In this document: one piece after another, positions 16,233 through 24,048 of the stretch
How the letters are laid out: each line of letters starts with the position of its first letter
How positions within the stretch are numbered: position 1 is the first letter of the stretch
NCBI RefSeq assembly: GCF_003143855.1
Contig: NZ_QFRK01000039.1
Location: 14,689-63,056, forward strand
Source of the DNA: Streptomyces sp. NWU339
GTDB lineage: Bacteria > Actinomycetota > Actinomycetes > Streptomycetales > Streptomycetaceae
Direction: 5' to 3'
Length of the DNA: 48,368 nt
Translations under genes and position numbers: made by a program
The notes under the pieces: model-generated
The model's database searches: none
What the model saw: the letters and a program-made list of their open reading frames with translations, nothing else
Told to the model about the DNA's origin: nothing

Positions 16233-16931
16233 TCAGAGTGCCGCGCCCGCGTCGTACACCATGAGGGCAATCTGCACGCGGTTGTTGAGGTCCAGCTTGG
16301 CCAGAATGCGCGAGACATGCGTCTTGACGGTCGGTACCGACATGTAGAGCACTGCCGCAATTTCCGCGTTGGTCTTGCCCTGCCCCACCGCGACTGCCAC
16401 TTCCCGCTCCCGGTCGCCGAGCAACGCCAGTTGCGCCCGCGCTCGCTCGGCCCGGGTCTCGCGCCCGCCCATTCCCTCCGACACCTGTGCGATCAGCTGC
16501 TGCGTCACCGCAGGCGAGAGCACCGGCTCGCCTGCCACCACCTTCCGCACCGCCGCCACGATCTCCTGGGGTGGGGTGTCCTTCAGGACGAAGCCGGCGG
16601 CGCCCGCGCGCAAGGCGCGCAGCACGTGCTCGTCGGTGTTGAACGTGGTCAGTACCAGTACCTCGGGCGGATGGGACATCCTCTGTGTGGAGATTCTCGG
16701 AGAGCTTGGGGAAGGGCGGGCGCGCAACGCCTCGGTAGCGGTGAGGCCGTCCATGCCAGGCATCCGGATGTCCATGAGCACGATGTCGGGGGAGTGCTCG
16801 GCCACCAGCGCCGCCACTTCAGCCCCGTCTGTGGCTTCGGCGACCACCTCCACGTCCGGTGCGCCGCTCAGCATCAGCCGCAGTCCGGAGCGCACCAGCG
16901 GATCGTCGTCGACGAGAAGTACTCGGATCAT
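16233..16931 (-). CDS. NarL/LuxR-family response regulator
   Basis: A 232-residue two-component response regulator. The receiver domain has the acidic pocket (VLLVDDDPLVRSG), the phospho-acceptor Asp in IVLMDIRMPGMDG, and the Lys in AGFVLKDTPP. The C-terminal LuxR helix-turn-helix is LGDREREVAVAVGQGKTNAE and VPTVKTHVSRILAKL. The ATG at 16931 follows the partner kinase stop by 10 bp, so the two are co-translated. Oddity: between LTATEALRARP and PPEVLVLTTF there are about 17 extra residues (SPSSPRISTQRMSH), an unusual insertion before the fourth beta strand of the receiver. Confidence 0.92.
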   Translation of the reverse strand: MIRVLLVDDDPLVRSGLRLMLSGAPDVEVVAEATDGAEVAALVAEHSPDIVLMDIRMPGMDGLTATEALRARPSPSSPRISTQRMSHPPEVLVLTTFNTDEHVLRALRAGAAGFVLKDTPPQEIVAAVRKVVAGEPVLSPAVTQQLIAQVSEGMGGRETRAERARAQLALLGDREREVAVAVGQGKTNAEIAAVLYMSVPTVKTHVSRILAKLDLNNRVQIALMVYDAGAAL

Positions 16932-16941
16932 GACGGGCACG

Positions 16942-18081
16942 TTAGCGGTCCACGGCCTTGGCGCCGTCCCAGGGCAGCCAGGCGCGCAGCACAAACGAGC
17001 CGTCCCGAGGTCCGTGCTCCAGCCGCCCGCCCGCCAGCTCGGCGCGTTCTCCGAGCCCGATCAGGCCTTGCCCGGCACCCGGGATCGCTGTTCCTGGGCT
17101 GCCCGGGAGCGGGTTCGCCACAACCACCGTAAGTCCCTCTCCTGGTCGGCCTGACACAGTGACCGTGATCTCAGTGTCGGCCGCGTGCTTGCGAACGTTT
17201 GTCAGGCCCTCCTGCACGATGCGGTACGCGGTGCGGCCGATGACGGCGGGGAGCGTGTCCGCATTCTTGGCCTCCTGGTGGTATGTGACGCCTATCCCGG
17301 CCTCGTGGGACTCCGCCACCAGCCGCTCCACGTCCGCCAGCGTTGGTTGCGGTCGCCCTTCGGCGCCGTCCCGGCCCGCCGTTGGCGCCCGCAGGACGCC
17401 GATCACCTCGCGCAGGTCCTGCAGCGCCTGGTGCGCGCTGTCGCGGATCACCTCGGCCGCACGCTGGATGTCTGACGCGGGGGCGCTCGGGTTGAACTCC
17501 AGTGCCCCGGCATGCACGCTGAGCAGCGACAGCCGATGGGCAAGGACGTCGTGCATCTCCCGGGCTATCTCCTCCCGTGCCTGCCGCCGTGCCTCTTCGG
17601 CCGCCTGAGCCGTGCGTTCCTCCAGTGACGCGATCAGCGCCCGCCGGTAGCGGACGTACAGCCCCCAGCCGATAGCGCCCGCCACCAGCGCGAAGTAGGT
17701 GAGGGCAGAGCCGGCTGCCTCGGACTCCGCATCCGGCCCCTGGGCCAGGAACAGCAGGAACTGCACCAGCACGACCGCCGCCACACAGGAGGTGACCCGC
17801 CGCTTCCGATGCACTGCAACCGTGAACAACGCGACCAGCATGGCTCCGGTGAGATGGTGGAAATAGGTTCCGGCCAGCATCAGCGCCACGGCCAGGTGCA
17901 CCGGCCACCGCCGCCGCAGGAACACCAATGCGCAGGCCAGCCCGCCGGCCACCTGATCGGCGATCTGCTCGCCACCGGACATGCTCTCATCCAAGTGCAC
18001 CGAGTCCGCCGTGACCACGGAGAAGATCACGGCGAAGAGGAAGAAGGCGATGTCGACGACCCAGTCGCGGCGGCTGCGCAT
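16942..18081 (-). CDS. HisKA_3-type sensor histidine kinase
   Basis: A 379-residue membrane kinase. Four or five hydrophobic segments fill roughly residues 8-145, followed by a short coiled linker (ASLEERTAQAAEEARRQ), the dimerisation/phospho-acceptor motif EIAREMHDVLAHRLSLLSVH with the His phosphorylation site, and an HATPase_c domain (AYRIVQEGLTNVRKHA; GAGQGLIGLGERAELAGG). It phosphorylates the regulator encoded 10 bp downstream. No large extracellular sensor domain is present, so it is of the intramembrane-sensing sort. The start is 136 bp from the divergent small membrane protein gene, a possible target of the system. Confidence 0.9.
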   Translation of the reverse strand: MRSRRDWVVDIAFFLFAVIFSVVTADSVHLDESMSGGEQIADQVAGGLACALVFLRRRWPVHLAVALMLAGTYFHHLTGAMLVALFTVAVHRKRRVTSCVAAVVLVQFLLFLAQGPDAESEAAGSALTYFALVAGAIGWGLYVRYRRALIASLEERTAQAAEEARRQAREEIAREMHDVLAHRLSLLSVHAGALEFNPSAPASDIQRAAEVIRDSAHQALQDLREVIGVLRAPTAGRDGAEGRPQPTLADVERLVAESHEAGIGVTYHQEAKNADTLPAVIGRTAYRIVQEGLTNVRKHAADTEITVTVSGRPGEGLTVVVANPLPGSPGTAIPGAGQGLIGLGERAELAGGRLEHGPRDGSFVLRAWLPWDGAKAVDR

Positions 18082-18217
18082 GCTGCCGAATCTATGCCTG
18101 CAGCGCAGCCGTCCGGCTCCTGCGTGCCGCGGGTCGATACTTTCGGACTACAAGCCTGCCGCCTCCGTATACCAATACCCGATACTGTCCTGACCTGGGG
18201 TTTCTACTGTTGAGGTC

Positions 18218-18427
18218 ATGAAGGGCATTCTCGGTTTCATCAGCTTCACGTTCATCTTCGGCGGCTTGCAGGGCATCGTTCACGAGGCCTTCGGCAAGTG
18301 GATCCCGCTCATGGGCTTCATGAAGCACCTGTACGTCGACGGCTACGAGATCTACATCAGCATCGCGCTCATCATCCTGGGCATCGCCGTGGGCACCGCC
18401 GTGCAAAAGGCCCCGAAGGAGCAGTGA
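18218..18427 (+). CDS. Small membrane protein of unknown function
   Basis: A 69-residue protein with two hydrophobic helices, GILGFISFTFIFGGLQGIV near the N-terminus and YEIYISIALIILGIAVGTAV near the C-terminus, ending in a charged KAPKEQ tail. It has an AT-richer composition than its neighbours. GAGG lies very near the ATG. It is divergent from the histidine kinase and is followed by the putative left end of the IS1380 element only two bases after its stop. No family is recognised; a role as small membrane partner or target of the two-component system is possible. Confidence 0.65.
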   Translation: MKGILGFISFTFIFGGLQGIVHEAFGKWIPLMGFMKHLYVDGYEIYISIALIILGIAVGTAVQKAPKEQ

Positions 18428-18521
18428 CCGCTCAGAGGGCCGCCGCCTCCGACTTCTTGATCGCCCCGGCACGGCACACGCTCGGCGGGTCAGTCAGCCA
18501 GGGCGGTACTGATTCTCATGA

Positions 18522-19887
18522 ATGACCAGTTGCGAGAGTTCTGCGAGACGCCCCGCGCGGACTGCGTTCCCGCAGGTCGCCGCTCGCAAAAGCTCTCTCG
18601 AAACCCGCATGTTGTGCGAGGTCGAGGAGGGCCCTGCCGGGGTCGTCCATGATCCCGGGAAGGCCCTCCTGGACGTCGCCCTGGCGGTCGCACTGGGCGG
18701 GGACTGCCTCGCGGACGTCGCGATGCTGCGGTGTGAGCCGGCCGTCTTCGGCCCGGTCGCCTCCGACCCGACCATCTCCCGTCTGATCGACACCCTCGCC
18801 GCCTCCGGCGAGAAAGCCCTGCAAGCCATCCGGTCCGCACGCTCCGAAGTCCGCAACCGGGTCTGGTCATTGGCCGGCGAGAACGCCCCGGACACCGGCG
18901 GGCAGGTCGTCATCGATCTCGACGGCGTCCTCGTGATCACCCACTCCGACAAGCAGGACGCGGCCGCGACCTGGAAGAAGACCTACGGCCACCATCCGCT
19001 GACGGCCTTCGTCGACCACGGCCCGGGCGGAACCGGCGAGCCCGTCGCCGCCCTCCTGAGACCGGGGAACGCGGGCTCCAACACGGCAGCCGACCACATC
19101 ACCACCGTCCGACTCGCCCTGGCCCAGTTGCCCAAGCGCTACCGGCAAGGGCGGCAGACGCTGATCCGCACGGACTCCGCGGGCGGCACCCACGACTTCG
19201 TGTCCTGGCTCGCGAAGCGCGGGCGCTGGCTGTCCTACTCGGTCGGCATGACGGTCACCGAGGCGATCCACGAGCACGTGCTGAAGGTCCCCGCCGCGGC
19301 CTGGACGCCGGCCGTCGAGGCCGACGGTGAGGTCCGGGACGGGGCCTGGGTCGCCGAGCTCACCGGCAGGCTGCTGGACGGCTGGCCGAAAGGCATGCGG
19401 CTGATCGTCCGCAAGGAACGACCGCATCCCGGAGCCCAGTTGAGGATCACGGACGCGGACGGCATGCGGATCACGTGCTTCGCGACCAACACCCCCGGCC
19501 GGCCGATCGCCGAGCTCGAGCTCCGTCACCGGCTGCGGGCCCGCGTCGAGGACCGGATCCGGGCCGCCCGGGCCACCGGCCTGCGCAACCTGCCCCTCCA
19601 TCGGGCAGCCCAGAACAGGGTCTGGCTCGAGATCGTCCAGATCGCCCTCGACCTGCTGGCTGGGGGCACCCCCGGACGGAGTCTGGGGGAGGATGCCGAT
19701 GCTCGCGCTGACCGGCAAGGCCCGGCTGTGGGAGCCCCGCCGCCTGCGGTTCCGCCTGTTCTCCGCGGCCGGCCAGCTCGTCACCACCGGCCGACGCAGG
19801 ATTCTCCGCCTCGCCCGGCGCTGGCCCTGGACCGGCGAGATCGCCGGCGCCCTCGAACGGCTCGCGCTCCTGCCCGACCCCGGCTGA
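18522..19887 (+). pseudogene. IS1380-family transposase, frameshifted
   Basis: The catalytic core is clear: VHDPGKALLDVALAVALGGD, EPAVFGPVASDPTISRLID, first Asp block VVIDLDGVLVITHSDK, RTDSAGGTHDFVSWLAKRG, and NRVWLEIVQIALDLLA. A palindromic insert of about 28 bp at 19661-19692 then throws the frame; the missing C-terminus continues in another frame from 19693 (MPMLALTGKARLWEPRRLRF) to 19887. The first 35 or so codons do not look like the family N-terminus, so the 5' end is also damaged. The gene should be inactive unless frameshifting rescues it. Confidence 0.8.
19661..19692. repeat. Short palindromic repeat inserted in the IS1380 transposase gene
   Basis: The form is TGGGGGCACCCCC, then GGACGGAGTC, then TGGGGGAGG, folding as CCCCCGGAC-GGA-GTCTGGGGG. 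It matches the repeat at 809-839 in the IS5 transposase in order, length and both G-runs, with a variable loop. Relative to the expected LLAWMPML coding sequence it adds about 28 bp and causes the frameshift. Confidence 0.7.
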
Positions 19888-20066
19888 CCGGCAGCTTTCC
19901 ACCGTCCCGGCGACAACCTCACCCGCCCCGGGCCGTGGAACCCGGCGCCCACCCGACGCGACAGCCGGGTCGCCGGCCTGCCCACCACCCGTCCCGGAAA
20001 GCGAAGAGGTCCACCGACTCCGTCGGCGGACCCTCGCGAAAGATCGAGGTTAACGCCCTCTGAGCG

Positions 20067-20478
20067 TAGCGAGACGTCCCATAACAGTGACCGACGGCTG
20101 TCGGGCTCAGCGGAGGTGCACCGCGACGTAGAGCCAGACCGAATCCCAGAGTGGCTCCCGTTCTCGGAGGGTGTCGGTGTCGATCCGGACGGCAAGACCA
20201 TCTTGAGGGTGCGAAGCTCGTCCTGCGATCTGGGTGAAAGCCGCGTACGGGTGGGGTGCTTGAGGCGGTTCTCGACGCCCGCCTCAACGACGACATAGGA
20301 CCGACAATCGGGGGCGGTCATGCACCTCGCGCGCTGCGTGCTGAGATGCCCCTCATGTATCTGATGTGTCGTCAGGCAAGTCGGCATCCGATCAGCATCA
20401 GCCCCCGCACATTCCGAGACGGGTGTCCGAACAGACGCCTGGTCGGCGGCGTCACAACAGCCTGGTTCGCGCGGAAAC
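20067..20478. other. Region upstream of panD without a clear gene
   Basis: Between the IS1380 right end and the panD leader copies I see no convincing gene. A plus-strand frame at 20116-20298 (HRDVEPDRIPEWLPF, DPDGKTILRVRSSS) has some coding character and may be a decayed fragment, but no family is recognisable. Confidence 0.4.
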
Positions 20479-20538
20479 GCAGGCAGGGAGCCTTCTCGCC
20501 AGAGTGAACCGATGTTCCTCACAATCTTCGAGTCCGAC
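20479..20538 (+). repeat. Degenerate copy of the panD leader/start module (copy B)
   Basis: GCAGGCAGGGAGC at 20479-20491 is followed after 20 bases by ATG (20512) encoding MFLTIFESD. Copy A has the same block followed after 21 bases by MFRTVFKSK, and the real panD has GCTGGCAGGGAGC followed after 19 bases by MLRTLIKSK. The copy lies just upstream of, and partly overlaps, the panD promoter. Confidence 0.6.
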
Positions 20539-20555
20539 GCGTGCCAGTGTAGAGT
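20527..20555 (+). promoter_or_regulatory. Probable panD promoter
   Basis: TTCGAG (20527-20532) and TAGAGT (20550-20555) are separated by 17 bp. The -10 box fits the actinobacterial TANNNT pattern and aligns with TAATCT upstream of the orphan leader at 9542. The -35 box is weak and lies inside copy B. Confidence 0.45.
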
Positions 20556-20570
20556 GAAGAACGCCCTTGA

Positions 20571-20589
20571 CCTGCAGAAAGCTGGCAGG
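20571..20589 (+). promoter_or_regulatory. Conserved hairpin in the panD 5' leader
   Basis: CCTGCAG-AAAG-CTGGCAGG forms a seven-pair stem with one bulged G, 24 bases before the panD start and about 10 bases after the expected transcription start. The copy at 9565-9579 keeps the CCTGC/GCAGG stem while its loop differs. That suggests selection on structure, perhaps for transcript stability or regulation. Confidence 0.45.
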
Positions 20590-20612
20590 GAGCCGTCCTT
20601 CAGGAGTCTAAA

Positions 20613-21032
20613 GTGCTGCGAACTTTGATCAAGTCCAAGATCCATCGCGCCACCGTCACCCAGGCCGACCTGCACTACGTGGGATCCGTGACGATCGACG
20701 CCGACCTGCTCGACGCCGCCGATCTGTTGCCCGGTGAGCTCGTGCACATCGTCGACATCACCAACGGGGCCCGGCTGGAGACGTACGTCATCGAGGGGGA
20801 GCCGGGCTCGGGTGTCGTCGGGATCAACGGGGCCGCGGCGCATCTCGTCCACCCCGGTGACCTGGTGATCATCATCAGTTACGCTCAGGTGACCGACGCC
20901 GAGGCGCGGGCGCTGGAACCCCGGGTGGTGCATGTGGACCGCGACAACCGCATCGTCGCCCTGGGAGCCGACCCGTCCGAGCCGGTGCCGGGGTCGGACC
21001 AGCAGCGCAGCCCGCAGGCCGTCACGGCCTGA
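20613..21032 (+). CDS. panD: Aspartate 1-decarboxylase
   Basis: A 139-residue pyruvoyl-dependent enzyme that makes beta-alanine from aspartate for pantothenate and coenzyme A. The autocatalytic cleavage site is Gly24-Ser25 in LHYVGSVTIDADLL; Ser25 becomes the pyruvoyl group. Lys9 (KSKIHRATV) and Arg54 (NGARLETYVIEG) of the active site are present, as is the C-terminal core GDLVIIISYA. The GTG start has AGGAG seven bases upstream. Its promoter and hairpin leader are repeated elsewhere in the window. It is followed by a GNAT gene 45 bp downstream, probably in the same transcript. Confidence 0.96.
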   Translation: MLRTLIKSKIHRATVTQADLHYVGSVTIDADLLDAADLLPGELVHIVDITNGARLETYVIEGEPGSGVVGINGAAAHLVHPGDLVIIISYAQVTDAEARALEPRVVHVDRDNRIVALGADPSEPVPGSDQQRSPQAVTA

Positions 21033-21077
21033 CCGGCGCGGACGGTGGCAGGCAGAGGTCAGGAGCGTGATGCGTCC

Positions 21078-21425
21078 ATGAGCGACATCGAGATCCGCGA
21101 CGACCGGGCGGCGGGCCGTCTGGAAGCGGTGGCGGGCGACGGCGAGGTCGTCGGACGGATCGAGTACTTCGTGCTCGAGTCCCCCGAGCACGCGGTCGTT
21201 CCGGTCCACACCGTCGTGGAACCCGCCCACGAGGGCAAGGGCGTCGCCGGCTCCCTGGCCCGTGAGCTGTACGCCACGGCCGCCCGTGAGGGCATCGCGG
21301 TCGCTCCGCTCTGCCCGTACGTCGTCAGGTGGGCCGAACGCCACCCCGACCAGGCCCCGGCGGCCTCCCTGGAACTCCTTCGGGCGGCGAAGGCGTGGCT
21401 GGCGGCGCACCCCGGACGCTTCTGA
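21078..21425 (+). CDS. Small GNAT-like N-acetyltransferase (COG2388 type)
   Basis: A 115-residue protein of the short GNAT group: IEYFVLESPEHAVVPVHTVV, the acetyl-CoA loop HEGKGVAGSLARELYATA, and APLCPYVVRWAERHPD. The family binds acetyl-CoA, but substrates are unknown. The ATG at 21078 is the best start, though the AGGAG upstream is rather far (about 12 bases). It lies just after panD and 17 bp before the racemase-like gene, so the three may form an operon. Confidence 0.85.
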   Translation: MSDIEIRDDRAAGRLEAVAGDGEVVGRIEYFVLESPEHAVVPVHTVVEPAHEGKGVAGSLARELYATAAREGIAVAPLCPYVVRWAERHPDQAPAASLELLRAAKAWLAAHPGRF

Positions 21426-21442
21426 CCTCGCCGGACGCCCCC

Positions 21443-22081
21443 GTGCTGGCCCTTCTGCACACCTCGCCCGTCCACGTCCCCGTCTTCGAGGCCCTGCGCG
21501 ACGACGCCCATCCGGGCCTGGAGCTGCGGCACCTCGTCGCCGAGGGGCTGCTGCACCGGGTCCGCGCGGAGGGCCTCGCGGCGGTCGTCGACGAGGTGCG
21601 GGTGAGGGTGCGGGAGGCCGTCGCCGGTGGTGCCCGGGCGGTGCTGTGCACCTGCTCGACCATCGGCGGAGTCGTGGAGGAGGCGGCCGCCGAGGCCGGT
21701 GTTCCCGTGCTGCGGGTCGACCGGCCGATGGCGCGTGCCGCCGTGGCCGCCGGGCCGCGGATCGTCGTCCTCGCCGCCTACGAGGGCACCCTCGGGCCGA
21801 CGGTGTCGCTGGTCGAGGAGGAGGCCCGCCGGGCCGGCCGCCCGGTCGAGGTGCGCACCCTGCTGGTCGAGGACGCCTGGGCCCGCTTCGAGGCGGGCGA
21901 CACGGCGGCGTACGTCCGTCAGGTCGCCGACGCGGCCGACGCGGTCACCGGTGCCGACGTGATCGTGCTCGCCCAGGCCTCGATGGCCCCGGCGGAGCGG
22001 CTCACGGCGAGCGCCGTCCCGGTGCTGTCCAGCCCCCGCCCCGGACTCGCGGCGGGCGCGGCGGCGTGCGGCGTGCGGTAG
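21443..22081 (+). CDS. Aspartate/glutamate racemase-like protein
   Basis: A 212-residue protein with the Asp/Glu racemase (hydantoin racemase-like) fold. The first catalytic-type Cys is in AVLCTCSTIGGVVEEAA; the second half, VIVLAQASMAPAERL, has Ala-Gln-Ala-Ser where classical racemases place the second Cys, so it is probably not a true two-Cys racemase. GTG at 21443 gives the family start VLALLHTSPVHVPVFEAL. No strong ribosome binding site is visible, consistent with translational coupling to the GNAT gene 17 bp upstream. Confidence 0.8.
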   Translation: MLALLHTSPVHVPVFEALRDDAHPGLELRHLVAEGLLHRVRAEGLAAVVDEVRVRVREAVAGGARAVLCTCSTIGGVVEEAAAEAGVPVLRVDRPMARAAVAAGPRIVVLAAYEGTLGPTVSLVEEEARRAGRPVEVRTLLVEDAWARFEAGDTAAYVRQVADAADAVTGADVIVLAQASMAPAERLTASAVPVLSSPRPGLAAGAAACGVR

Positions 22082-22193
22082 CGCCACCTGGGCTCCCGCC
22101 GTCATACGGGGGAGTGACTGGGCACGCGGCCGTCGGGTAGGCGGGGGAGTAGTCCAGAGCCGACGTCGACCGACTGGCCGGAGGACACCCGCC

Positions 22194-22544
22194 ATGACGC
22201 AACCGCACCCGGACCCCGTCCCACCGAGCCCCACCCCGGACCCCGGCACCCCCGGGCCCGCCCCGGGCCCTGTCCCCCCGGGGCCCACCCCGGGCCCGGA
22301 CCCCACGCCTCCGCAGCCTCACCCCGAGCCGGTCCCGCCCCCCGAGCCGCCCCCCGGCCCGGGACCGACACCCCCGCCACCCGCTCCGGTACCGCCCCCT
22401 CCCGGGCCGCCCGCTCCGGGGCCGACCCCGCCTGTTCCCGGGCCGCCGCCACCCCCGCCGGGGCCGCCCGGACCGTCACCCTCGCCCATTCCGCCCGGTC
22501 CCGAACCCGTCCCCAACCCGGAGCCGGGCCCGCCGCTCACCTGA
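22194..22544 (+). CDS. Extremely proline-rich small protein
   Basis: A 116-residue protein of which 67 residues (58 percent) are Pro, with Gly, Ala, Thr, Asp and Glu making up most of the rest, in irregular PxP, PPGP and PPPP units. ATG has GGAGGA at good spacing, supporting real translation. There is no signal peptide, no Cys and no aromatic residue. It should be an extended polyproline-II rod and its translation would need EF-P. Function is unknown. A strong terminator follows. Confidence 0.6.
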   Translation: MTQPHPDPVPPSPTPDPGTPGPAPGPVPPGPTPGPDPTPPQPHPEPVPPPEPPPGPGPTPPPPAPVPPPPGPPAPGPTPPVPGPPPPPPGPPGPSPSPIPPGPEPVPNPEPGPPLT

Positions 22545-22560
22545 CGGCCGGCACAACACG

Positions 22561-22593
22561 CGGGTGCCCGCCGACCACGTCGGCGGGCACCCG
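22561..22593. terminator. Strong bidirectional terminator
   Basis: A perfect 15-bp stem, CGGGTGCCCGCCGAC with its complement, around a CAC loop. It lies exactly between the converging proline-rich and gnd genes. Confidence 0.8.
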
Positions 22594-22608
22594 TCACCTG
22601 TCCTCCGC

Positions 22609-24048
22609 TTACGCCGAGACCTCCGAGCGGTCGCCGCCCCACAGCGTGTGGAACGACCCCTCGCGGTCCGTACGCCGGTAGGTGTGCGCGCCGAAGTAGT
22701 CGCGCTGCCCCTGGGTGAGCGCGGCCGGCAGGCGCTCCGCGCGCAGGGCGTCGTAGTAGGCGAGGGCCGCGGCGAAGCCGGGGGTCGGCACGCCCTGGCG
22801 GGTCGCGGCGATCAGCACCTCGCGCCAGTCGTCCTGCGCGTCGGCGATCTCCCGGGCGAACGTCTCGTCGGACAGCAGGCTCGGCAGGTCGGCGCGGGCG
22901 TCGTAGGCGGCACGGATGCGGTCCAGGAAGGCCGCCCGGATGATGCAGCCGCCGCGCCAGATCGCGGAGACCGCGCCGAGGTCGATGTCCCAGCCGTACT
23001 CCTCGCTGCCCGCGGCGATCTCGTGGAAGCCCTGCGTGTACGACACGATCTTCGACGCGTACAGCGCCTGCTCCACCCGGTCCGCGAACGCCGCCGCCTC
23101 CGCCTCGTCGAGCGGCGTGGCCTTCGGGCCCTCCAGCCCGCGCGAGGCCTCCCGCAGCGCCGCGTGACCGGACAGCGAGCGCGCGAACACCGCCTCCGCG
23201 ATGCCCGACACCGGCACACCCAGGTCGAGCGCGATCTGCACGGTCCAGCGTCCAGTTCCCTTCTGCTCCGCCTGGTCGACCACCACGTCGACGAACGGCT
23301 TGCCCGTGGCGGCGTCCACGTGGGAGAGCACCTCGGCGGTGATCTCGATCAGGTACGAGTCCAGCCGGCCGGTGTTCCAGGTGCGGAAGATGTCCGCGAT
23401 CTGCGCGGGCGTGTACCCGGCGACATCGCGCAGCAACTGGTACGCCTCACCGATCAGCTGCATGTCGGCGTACTCGATGCCGTTGTGCACCATCTTCACG
23501 AAGTGCCCGGCGCCGTCCGGACCCACGTGCGTCACGCAGGGCGTGCCGTCGGCAGCCTTGGCGGAGATCTTCTCCAGCATCGGGCCGAGCGAGTCGTACG
23601 ACTCCTTCGGGCCGCCCGGCATGATGCTCGGCCCGTGCAGCGCGCCCTCCTCGCCGCCGGAGACGCCCATGCCGACGAAGTGGATGCCCTGCTCGCGCAG
23701 CGCCTTCTCCCGGCGGCGGGTGTCGGCGAAGTGGGCGTTGCCACCGTCGATGATCATGTCACCGGGCTCCAGCAGCGGGGCGAACTCCTCGATCACGGCG
23801 TCCGTCGGCTCACCGGCCTTCACCATGACGACCAGCCGCCGCGGACGCTCCAGCGCCGCCACGAACTCCTTCGCCGTCTCGGCCGCCACGAAACTGCCCT
23901 CGTGCCCGAACTCCTCCACCAGCGCACGCGTGCGCGCCGACGTCCGGTTGTGCACCGCGACCGTGTAGCCGTTGCGGGCGAAGTTGCGTGCGAGGTTGCG
24001 GCCCATGACCGCGAGTCCCGTGACGCCGATCTGCGCTGAACTGCTCAT
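22609..24048 (-). CDS. gnd: 6-phosphogluconate dehydrogenase, decarboxylating
   Basis: A 479-residue enzyme of the oxidative pentose phosphate pathway that converts 6-phosphogluconate to ribulose 5-phosphate and CO2 with reduction of NADP. The Rossmann motif is GVTGLAVMGRNLARNFARNG with NRT after beta-2 (VHNRTSARTRAL). Substrate-site signatures are GMGVSGGEEGALHGPSIMPG, the catalytic Lys/Asn block GHFVKMVHNGIEYADMQLI, and QGQRDYFGAHTYRRTD at the C-terminus. Length matches the long bacterial form. ATG has GGAGCC upstream. It stands alone. Confidence 0.97.
   Translation of the reverse strand: MSSSAQIGVTGLAVMGRNLARNFARNGYTVAVHNRTSARTRALVEEFGHEGSFVAAETAKEFVAALERPRRLVVMVKAGEPTDAVIEEFAPLLEPGDMIIDGGNAHFADTRRREKALREQGIHFVGMGVSGGEEGALHGPSIMPGGPKESYDSLGPMLEKISAKAADGTPCVTHVGPDGAGHFVKMVHNGIEYADMQLIGEAYQLLRDVAGYTPAQIADIFRTWNTGRLDSYLIEITAEVLSHVDAATGKPFVDVVVDQAEQKGTGRWTVQIALDLGVPVSGIAEAVFARSLSGHAALREASRGLEGPKATPLDEAEAAAFADRVEQALYASKIVSYTQGFHEIAAGSEEYGWDIDLGAVSAIWRGGCIIRAAFLDRIRAAYDARADLPSLLSDETFAREIADAQDDWREVLIAATRQGVPTPGFAAALAYYDALRAERLPAALTQGQRDYFGAHTYRRTDREGSFHTLWGGDRSEVSA

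Larger units (their letters stand above)
18429..20066 (+). mobile_element. IS1380-family element, probably complete in length but decayed
   Basis: A perfect 12-bp inverted repeat, CGCTCAGAGGGC at 18429-18440 and its complement at 20055-20066, brackets an IS1380-type transposase gene. The span of 1638 bp fits the family's usual 1.6-1.7 kb. No matching 4-bp target duplication is visible outside the repeats, so the ends are provisional. The left end begins immediately after the stop of the small membrane protein gene. Confidence 0.55.

Noticed and set aside
20116..20298. Small gene encoding HRDVEPDRIPEW...
   Set aside because: It has some coding character but no ribosome binding site or recognised family, and its end becomes low-complexity; it may be a decayed fragment.
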